A DNA stretch of 7,180 bases, taken from NCBI GenBank assembly GCA_021802685.1, contig JAJZRM010000141.1, forward strand, positions 1 to 7,180, in the 5' to 3' direction. Below are positions 1 to 5,122 of the stretch, piece by piece (the first letter of the stretch is position 1; the number at the start of each line of letters is the position of its first letter). The notes under the pieces were generated by a model. The model was not told where the DNA came from and did not search any database. It saw only the letters and a program-made list of their open reading frames with translations. The DNA comes from Deltaproteobacteria bacterium (GTDB taxonomy: Bacteria; Desulfobacterota; Deferrimicrobia; Deferrimicrobiales; Deferrimicrobiaceae). The position numbers were made by a program, and so were the translations under genes.

Positions 1-9
1 TTCCGATCT
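1..9. other. Possible residual Illumina adapter tail
   Basis: The first nine bases, TTCCGATCT, are identical to the 3' end of the standard Illumina TruSeq adapter (which ends CTCTTCCGATCT). The match sits exactly at the first base of the window, where an untrimmed adapter remnant on a contig end would be. A nine-base match by chance is rare but not impossible, and the bases also read in frame with the CLC gene that follows. If it is adapter, the true upstream sequence of the first gene is missing from this assembly. Confidence 0.5.
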
Positions 10-45
10 GAAAACAACCATGACGAAGAACGGCGAACTTCCGCG

Positions 46-49
46 GGAG
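46..49 (+). promoter_or_regulatory. Ribosome binding site for the CLC gene (supports start at 56)
   Basis: GGAG lies six bases before the ATG at 56. The alternative ATG at 20 has only an A-rich, non-Shine-Dalgarno stretch in front of it. This favours the downstream start, although the sequence upstream of 20 may be compromised by adapter. Confidence 0.45.
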
Positions 50-55
50 AACCGC

Positions 56-1864
56 ATGTCCGCGGCGTTCGAGGCCGCTTCGGCCCTGGGGCGGCGGTTC
101 GTCTACCGCTCCCTCGAACGGTTCCGCATCGGCGACCAGCTGTTCCATATCCTGATGGCCACGGTCATCGGGGCGCTGTCCGGCCTCGGCGCGGTGGTGT
201 TTATCCTGGCCATCAATTTTTTCTCGGTGCTGTTTTTCCACAAGTTCTTCCCCGCCATCGGAGGTTCCCATTACCTGATTTTTCTCCTTCCGATGCTCGG
301 CGGGCTCCTGATCGGGCCGCTCATCCAGCGATTCCCGGCGGAGGCCAAGGGGGACGGCGTTCCCAGCGCGATGGAAACGATCGCGCTGCACGGGGGGATC
401 CTCAGCCCCCGGACGGTGGGGCTGCGCACCGTCACGTCCGCGATCACCATCGGGTCCGGCGGTTCGGTGGGGCGCGAGGCCCCGATCGCCCAGATCGGGG
501 CGGCCATCGGGTCGGCCGTCGGACAGTTCCTCAAGGTTTCCGCGGGACGGATGCGCAGCTTCGTCGCGTGCGGGGCCGCCGGCGGGATCGCGGCGGTATT
601 CAACGCCCCCATCGGCGGGGTGTTCTTCAGCCTGGAAGTGCTCCTGGGGGACTTCTCGGCGGCGACGTTCGCCCCCATCGTGGTCTCCTCGGTGATCTCC
701 ACGACCGTTTCCAGGACGTTGCTGGGGAACGTCCTGATCTTCGAGGTCCCGCGGTACACGCTTTCCGGTTTCCGCGTCCTGCTTCTCAGCGCGATTCTCG
801 GGGTCGTCTGCGGTCTGGCGGCGGTCCTCTTCATGCGCGCGCTGGAGTCCGCGGAGAAGCTGTTCTCCGCGTCCCGGATCCCGCTTTGGGCGAGAACCGC
901 CGCCGGAGGGGCCATGATGGGGATGATCGCCGTCGCCTTCCCGCAGGTTCTCGGGACGGATACGACTACGCTGGACGAGGCGATCCGGGGGATGTTCCCG
1001 TGGCTCCTGTTGCTCCTGATCGCCTTCCTGAAGATCCTGGCGACCTCCCTTTCCCTCGGGTCCGGGGGGTCGGGAGGCGTCCTGGGTCCGGCCGTTTTCA
1101 TCGGCGGGATCCTCGGGGCGTTCATCGGTACCGCGGCGAACGCCTTGTTCCCGGGGGTGTTCGGCGTTCCCGGCGGGTACGCCCTGATCGGGATGGCGGC
1201 GTTCCTGGCGCCGGTCATCGGGGGACCCATCACGTCGATCCTGATCCTGTTCGAGATGTCCGGGAACTACCGGATCATCCTGCCGCTGCTGGTCGCCGTG
1301 GTCGTATCGATGGGAGTGGCGTACCAGTTCTCCCGGCACTCCCTGTACACCTACAAGCTGCACAAGATGGGAGTCGACCTGGTGGCGGGACGCGAGGAGA
1401 GCGTCCTCCGGCGCCTCCGGGTCCGGGACGTGATGCGGAAGGAATTCGAATCGGTCGACCCCTCGCTTCCCTTCGGGGAACTGGCCGCGTCCTTTTTCGA
1501 AAGCCGGATCGACCACGTGTATCTCACCGGGGAACGGGGCGAGCTCCTCGGGGTGATCGCCTTCACGGATCTGCGGTCCCACCTGAACGACCGCAGCCTG
1601 TGGCCGGGAATCCGGGCGCGGGACGTGGCCACTTCCGACCCGGTGGCGGTGATGCCCAGCGAGACGCTGCTCGACGCGTTGAACAAGTTCGCCTACCGGA
1701 ACGCGGTCCAGCTTCCGGTGGTTTCCGACCCCCACGACAGGAAGTTGATCGGAGTGATCCGGCGCAGCGACCTGTTGAACGCGTATCAAAAGAGCCTGAC
1801 GCCGTTCCGGGAACCTGTCCCGGAAAGGGAACATGGGTCGGCGGAAACGGCGCCGCGGGGATAA
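56..1864 (+). CDS. CLC-family chloride channel/transporter with C-terminal CBS pair
   Basis: Inner-membrane CLC protein moving chloride (or another anion), as a channel or H+-coupled antiporter; 602 residues from ATG 56. Many hydrophobic helices fill residues ~29-425. CLC signatures visible: GDGVP (99-103) at the GSGIP position, GREAP (139-143) with the gating glutamate E141, NAPIGGVFFSLEV (183-195), GSGGSGGVLGP (335-345), and SLYTYKL (429-435), which supplies a tyrosine near the place of the central Tyr of E. coli ClC. Two CBS domains follow (~454-510 and ~520-580), usually nucleotide-binding regulatory modules; E. coli ClcA lacks them. Oddities: Asp replaces the canonical anion-coordinating Ser in the first motif, and Val occupies the internal proton-glutamate position, as in eukaryotic CLC channels. 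Start: ATG 56 has a GGAG; ATG 20 is possible (12 residues longer), and the frame is open to the window edge. The next gene begins 33 bases downstream. Family assignment is firm; channel versus antiporter is undecided. Confidence 0.95.
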   Translation: MSAAFEAASALGRRFVYRSLERFRIGDQLFHILMATVIGALSGLGAVVFILAINFFSVLFFHKFFPAIGGSHYLIFLLPMLGGLLIGPLIQRFPAEAKGDGVPSAMETIALHGGILSPRTVGLRTVTSAITIGSGGSVGREAPIAQIGAAIGSAVGQFLKVSAGRMRSFVACGAAGGIAAVFNAPIGGVFFSLEVLLGDFSAATFAPIVVSSVISTTVSRTLLGNVLIFEVPRYTLSGFRVLLLSAILGVVCGLAAVLFMRALESAEKLFSASRIPLWARTAAGGAMMGMIAVAFPQVLGTDTTTLDEAIRGMFPWLLLLLIAFLKILATSLSLGSGGSGGVLGPAVFIGGILGAFIGTAANALFPGVFGVPGGYALIGMAAFLAPVIGGPITSILILFEMSGNYRIILPLLVAVVVSMGVAYQFSRHSLYTYKLHKMGVDLVAGREESVLRRLRVRDVMRKEFESVDPSLPFGELAASFFESRIDHVYLTGERGELLGVIAFTDLRSHLNDRSLWPGIRARDVATSDPVAVMPSETLLDALNKFAYRNAVQLPVVSDPHDRKLIGVIRRSDLLNAYQKSLTPFREPVPEREHGSAETAPRG

Positions 1865-1885
1865 AATCAGGAAAAGAGCCGCGGG

Positions 1886-1893
1886 AAAGGAGG
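1886..1893 (+). promoter_or_regulatory. Strong Shine-Dalgarno that fixes a TTG start
   Basis: AAAGGAGG ends four bases before TTG 1898. It decides the start of the phosphatase gene. The first in-frame ATG is 26 codons further in and would remove the catalytic DFDGT motif, so the TTG must be used. Confidence 0.8.
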
Positions 1894-1897
1894 CGCC

Positions 1898-2638
1898 TTG
1901 AACCTGTGGGTCTTCGATTTCGACGGAACGCTCTCTCCCATTGTCTCCGATCGGGAGGCGGCCGCGCTTCACCCGATGTGCCGCGACCTCATCGAATCCC
2001 TTTCGCAGAGGGACGGGCATTTCGTCGCCGTCCTCTCCAGCCGGGAAATCGAGGACCTGGCGGGCCGGGTCCCGTTGCCTCTCGTCATCCTGGGGGGGGC
2101 CAGCGGGTTGGAGTGGCGTTTGCCGGGAGGCCACAGGATCCGTCCCGGCGATCCGGCGGAAACCCGGCGGGAAGAGGTTCGCAAGGCCATCGCCCCGCTG
2201 CTTTCCGGGTTTTCCTCCATCCCCGGCGTGGATGTGGAGGACAAGGGGTGGTCGGTGGCGGTTCATTACCGGCGGGTGCTTCCGGAGGTCCTGCCCATGC
2301 TGGAGCCGCTCCTCAGGGAACTCGGGAATACGCCGGGAATCCGGGTGTTCCGCGGGACGTACGCCGTCGAGGTGCAGCTTTTTCCCAACGTGAGCAAATC
2401 GTTCGGCGTGCGCCGGCTTTGCCGCCTTCTCGAATTCGATCCGTCCAAGGACCGGATCCTGTACGCGGGGGATGATGAAAACGACGCCGTAGCGATGCGA
2501 TGGGTGTTGAAGAAGGGGGGAATCGCCTTGTCGGTCGGAAACCGCCTGCCGGTCCGCGGGGCCCGGCACATGGCCGACCCGGCGGCCCTCGCGCGCGCCG
2601 TCGGCGAATTGGCCGGCCCGCGATTGGGGATGACATGA
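1898..2638 (+). CDS. otsB: HAD-superfamily trehalose-6-phosphate phosphatase-like protein (OtsB type)
   Basis: Predicted cytosolic Mg2+-dependent sugar-phosphate phosphatase, most likely converting trehalose 6-phosphate to trehalose; 246 residues, usual OtsB size. HAD motif I is DFDGTL at 7-12 (nucleophile D7, acid/base D9). Motif II is in VLSSRE (45-50). The cap region carries GASGLEW (67-73) and DKGWSVAVHYR (115-125), which resemble OtsB cap segments. The motif III lysine is probably K167 in NVSKSFG. Motif IV is GDDEND (191-196). TTG is the start, forced by the DFDGT motif and backed by AAAGGAGG. The stop overlaps the next start as ATGA, so translation is probably coupled to the DUF5752-like and TreT-like genes. 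No GT20 trehalose-6-phosphate synthase is visible, so the substrate could be another glucosyl or mannosyl phosphate (the related HAD-IIB mannosyl-3-phosphoglycerate phosphatases are an alternative). The fold is certain; the exact substrate is inferred. Confidence 0.85.
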   Translation: MNLWVFDFDGTLSPIVSDREAAALHPMCRDLIESLSQRDGHFVAVLSSREIEDLAGRVPLPLVILGGASGLEWRLPGGHRIRPGDPAETRREEVRKAIAPLLSGFSSIPGVDVEDKGWSVAVHYRRVLPEVLPMLEPLLRELGNTPGIRVFRGTYAVEVQLFPNVSKSFGVRRLCRLLEFDPSKDRILYAGDDENDAVAMRWVLKKGGIALSVGNRLPVRGARHMADPAALARAVGELAGPRLGMT

Positions 2639-3288
2639 CGCCGTTCGAGGTCAAGGACTGCGCCCTCCTCATCCGGATGAGCGGCCTCGCCCCCGCGTCG
2701 AACCTGCGGGAGCTGCGGGACCGGATCGCCGTCTGCAGCGGGAACGCCCTGTTCCATCATTATTGCGAGACGACCCTTCGGACCACGTTCGACAACCCGG
2801 ACTACCGGAACGACTTCGCCGTCTGGGCGAAACTGTACCTGGGCGACCGGGTGCTCGCGGAGCGGCTCGGCATCCTGGACCCGTACGCGTTCCACACCAT
2901 GGGGGAGCTGCGGGCGGCGACGCTCGAGGTGATCGACGAGCGGCTCGGGGAACTGACCATGGTCCCGTGGGCCCGGCCCGGGGACGAGCTCTTCTTCATG
3001 GAGTCCACCACCGTCGTGTTCGACACGGGGATCCGGATCGCTAACCCTTCCAGGCTCGGCGCCACCATCCGGAAGATGACCAACAGCAGCGTCTACTTCC
3101 ATTTCCTGGAGGCCCGCCGCCGCCCCCCGATGCAGGTGGACGACTTCACGTCATGGCTCATGGACTGCGGGGAGGAGTATCGGCCGTACATCGACGCCGT
3201 TTCCTCCATCGATTTCTATTTCAACAGCCTCGGTTTCCTGCGCCGCGAACTCGCGCGGGTGCTCGCCTCCGTGAAGGGAACGAAATGA
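2635..3288 (+). CDS. DUF5752-like protein of unknown function with an internal duplication
   Basis: A 217-residue soluble protein with no signal peptide or membrane segment and no known catalytic signature. I match it tentatively to DUF5752 from memory of the family and its company with TreT-like glycosyltransferases; function unknown. The sequence contains two related halves. Residues ~35-93 and ~149-203 share an aromatic-x-H-aromatic-x-E-x3-R box (F40/H42/E45/R49 against Y154/H156/E159/R163), a DFxxW box (60-64 against 170-174) and a D...G-x-L-R segment (D82, G90-R93 against D193, G200-R203). The conserved His/Glu/Arg could form a ligand or metal site, but that is speculation. It is wedged between phosphatase and glycosyltransferase with ATGA overlaps at both ends, start ATG 2635 preceded by GGGGA. 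Such coupling suggests a subunit or regulator of the trehalose enzymes. The gene is certain from codon bias and overlaps; the role is not known. Confidence 0.85.
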   Translation: MTPFEVKDCALLIRMSGLAPASNLRELRDRIAVCSGNALFHHYCETTLRTTFDNPDYRNDFAVWAKLYLGDRVLAERLGILDPYAFHTMGELRAATLEVIDERLGELTMVPWARPGDELFFMESTTVVFDTGIRIANPSRLGATIRKMTNSSVYFHFLEARRRPPMQVDDFTSWLMDCGEEYRPYIDAVSSIDFYFNSLGFLRRELARVLASVKGTK

Positions 3289-4523
3289 GCTCTCCGATCG
3301 CCGCCTACGAAGGGGTCGTCGGATCGGCCGTCCTCCGGCAGTTGCGCCAACTGGGGGAGAAGCTGACGGGGACCCGCATCGTCCACGTGAACTCCACCCG
3401 CGAAGGGGGAGGGGTGGCGGAAATCCTGGAATGGATGGTCCCGCTCATGAACGACCTGGGCCTGCAGGCGTCGTGGGAGGTCATCCACGGGGACCCCAGG
3501 TTCTTCGAGATCACGAAATCCATCCACAACGGCCTCCAGGGGCACAACGTCCTCCTTTCCGGAAAGGATTGGAGGATCTATGAAGACGTGAACGCGCGGA
3601 ACTTCGAGAGGCTGCGCCCGGTCCTGGAGGAGGCGGACGTCGTCGTCATCCACGATCCCCAGCCGGCGCACCTGCTGCAGCTTTGCGACCGGCGCAAGGG
3701 GAAGTGGATCTGGCGGGCCCACATCGACATCAGCCGCCCGTTTCGCCCGGTCTGGAAGACGTTGCGGACGATCACGGAGAAGTACGACGCCAGCATCTTC
3801 TCGATGGCGGAGTTCGCCCAGCTGCTGCCCCACCCGCAGTTCCTGGTTCCCCCGAGCATCGATCCGCTGAGTGAAAAAAACCGGGAGCTCGAACCGTCGG
3901 AGATCGAGGCGGTGCGGTCCGAGTACGGGCTGGACCCGTCCCGGCCCCTGCTCGTCCAGATCTCCCGGTTCGACCGGTTCAAGGACCCGGTGGGCGTGAT
4001 CGCGGCGTACCGGCTGGTCCGGAAGGTCGCCCCGGTCCAGCTGGTGCTGGCGGGAGGCGGGGCCACGGACGATCCGGAAGGGAAGGCGGTGCTGGAGGAC
4101 GTGATGGAGGCGGCGGACAGCGATCCGGACATCCACGTGCTCCTCCTCCCCTCGAGCTCCCACCGGGCGATCAACGCCCTGCAGCGGCTGTCGGACATCG
4201 TCATCCAGAAATCGACCCGGGAAGGGTTCGGTTTGACCGTGACCGAGGGGATGTGGAAGGGGAAGCCGGTCGTGGGCGGGGACGTGGGGGGCATACGCCT
4301 CCAGGTGGTGAACCACCACACCGGATTCCTGGTGAACACCCCGGAAGGGGCGGCCCACCGGATCCGGTATCTCTTGCACAACCGCAGCCGGATCGGGGAA
4401 ATGGGATCGATCGCGCGCGAGGTCGTTCGGGAACATTTCCTGTTGACCCGGCATCTCAGAGATTACCTTACATTGATGCTGGTCCTCTCCAAGGATTCCC
4501 GGGAGCACGCGTTCGAGGTTTGA
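3285..4523 (+). CDS. treT: Trehalose synthase TreT-like glycosyltransferase (GT4)
   Basis: Predicted cytosolic retaining GT-B glycosyltransferase. TreT enzymes reversibly make trehalose from NDP-glucose and glucose. The 412-residue length is typical of archaeal and bacterial TreT. The N-terminal acceptor domain contains HVNSTREGGGVAEIL (34-48), HDPQP (123-127) and WRAHIDIS (143-150), followed by PPSIDPLSEKN (189-199), all very like the Pyrococcus/Thermococcus enzyme as I recall it. The C-terminal nucleotide-sugar domain starts around 221 (VQISRFDRFKDP) and holds the GT4 E-x7-E motif in REGFGLTVTE (E313 and E321), then GKPVVGGDVGGI (326-337). The start ATG 3285 overlaps the previous stop and has AAGGGAA just upstream. 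Coupling to the OtsB-like phosphatase is notable because TreT itself gives free trehalose with no phosphate to remove. Either a second substrate exists or the acceptor differs. TreT-family membership is strong; acceptor specificity (glucose versus a sugar phosphate) cannot be read from sequence. Confidence 0.88.
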   Translation: MSSPIAAYEGVVGSAVLRQLRQLGEKLTGTRIVHVNSTREGGGVAEILEWMVPLMNDLGLQASWEVIHGDPRFFEITKSIHNGLQGHNVLLSGKDWRIYEDVNARNFERLRPVLEEADVVVIHDPQPAHLLQLCDRRKGKWIWRAHIDISRPFRPVWKTLRTITEKYDASIFSMAEFAQLLPHPQFLVPPSIDPLSEKNRELEPSEIEAVRSEYGLDPSRPLLVQISRFDRFKDPVGVIAAYRLVRKVAPVQLVLAGGGATDDPEGKAVLEDVMEAADSDPDIHVLLLPSSSHRAINALQRLSDIVIQKSTREGFGLTVTEGMWKGKPVVGGDVGGIRLQVVNHHTGFLVNTPEGAAHRIRYLLHNRSRIGEMGSIAREVVREHFLLTRHLRDYLTLMLVLSKDSREHAFEV

Positions 4524-4542
4524 CTTCGCCGAAGCTTCCGCG

Positions 4543-4550
4543 AAAGGGGA
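4543..4550 (+). promoter_or_regulatory. Ribosome binding site of tpx
   Basis: AAAGGGGA lies six bases before ATG 4557. It favours that start over the in-frame ATG at 4569, which would fall too far from this site. Confidence 0.6.
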
Positions 4551-4556
4551 AAAACG

Positions 4557-5072
4557 ATGCAGGAACGAATGGGTATCGTGACGTTCAAGGGGAACCCCGT
4601 AACGCTTTTGGGACCCGAGATCAAGGCCGGGGACAAGGCTCCCGACTTCCGGGTCGTGGACGCGGCCCTGGCGCCGGCGACGCTCGCGGACTTCCGGGGG
4701 AAGGTGAAGATCATCAGCGCGGTTCCGTCCCTCGACACCCCGGTGTGCGATGCCGAAACGCGCCGGTTCAACCAGGAAGCGGCGAAGCTCCCGGGGGACG
4801 TCGTCGTTCTGACGATCAGCCTCGACCTTCCGTTCGCCCAGAAGCGCTGGTGCGCCGCCGCGGGGATCGACAAAGTCCGGACCTTCTCCGACTACCAGGA
4901 CCGTTCCTTCGCGTACGCCTACGGGGTGCTCATCAAGGAGCTCAAGCTGCTGTCCCGGTCCGTTTTCGTCGTGGACGGGAACGACATGGTCCGGTATGTC
5001 CAGCACGTGAAGGAGGTCGCAAAGGAGCCGGATTACGCCCCGGTGCTGGAGGCGGCGGTAAAAGCGCTGTAA
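4557..5072 (+). CDS. tpx: Thiol peroxidase (atypical 2-Cys peroxiredoxin, Tpx)
   Basis: Reduces hydrogen peroxide and organic hydroperoxides with thioredoxin as usual electron donor. The 171 residues match the family's ~165-170. The opening VTFKGNPVTLLG (8-19) is the typical Tpx N-terminus. The active-site segment VPSLDTPVCDAETRRFN (56-72) carries the peroxidatic cysteine C64 with the conserved T61 and R69/R70. The resolving cysteine is C99 in DLPFAQKRWC, about 35 residues later as in E. coli Tpx. The C-terminal VKEVAKEPDYAPVLEAA segment is also characteristic. No signal peptide is seen, so it should be cytoplasmic. It lies 33 bases after the TreT-like gene in the same direction with its own good ribosome binding site and no visible terminator between, so it may be cotranscribed with the trehalose genes, though its function is independent. 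Assignment is secure. Confidence 0.96.
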   Translation: MQERMGIVTFKGNPVTLLGPEIKAGDKAPDFRVVDAALAPATLADFRGKVKIISAVPSLDTPVCDAETRRFNQEAAKLPGDVVVLTISLDLPFAQKRWCAAAGIDKVRTFSDYQDRSFAYAYGVLIKELKLLSRSVFVVDGNDMVRYVQHVKEVAKEPDYAPVLEAAVKAL

Positions 5073-5113
5073 AGGGCGCGGCGGCCTCCCTTCCTCCTGC
5101 GAACTGGGCACCT

Positions 5114-5117
5114 GGAG
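5114..5117 (+). promoter_or_regulatory. Ribosome binding site of the hybrid kinase gene
   Basis: GGAG lies five bases before GTG 5123 and only two before the adjacent in-frame GTG 5120, so spacing favours 5123. The later ATG at 5165 has no comparable site. Confidence 0.45.
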
Positions 5118-5122
5118 TCGTG

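Noticed and set aside
2092..2099. Run of eight G residues inside the phosphatase gene, considered as a phase-variation tract or sequencing indel
   Set aside because: The frame is intact through the run and all HAD motifs on both sides are in the same frame. Runs of this kind are expected at Gly-Gly codons in such GC-rich DNA.
568..2475. 635-codon + strand frame crossing the CLC and phosphatase genes
   Set aside because: It is out of frame with both genes, which carry clear family motifs, and its Arg/Gly/Pro-rich product has no recognisable domain.
4526..4536. Short perfect inverted repeat CTTCG-C-CGAAG between the TreT-like gene and tpx
   Set aside because: A one-base loop cannot form a stable hairpin and no T-tract follows. 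It is more likely chance in GC-rich DNA.
5071..5094. Possible terminator hairpin after tpx (AAGGG...CCCTT)
   Set aside because: Only five outer base pairs form, the interior pairs poorly, and no T-run follows. It does not meet the criteria for an intrinsic terminator.
3216..5111. 631-codon open frame on the minus strand
   Set aside because: It runs antisense across two well-supported genes (TreT-like and tpx) and the intergenic gap between them. It has no family motif and a composition typical of antisense shadow frames.
5073..5122. Possible promoter for the hybrid kinase in the gap after tpx
   Set aside because: No convincing -35/-10 pair or sigma-54 GG-N10-GC element was found in these 50 bases.
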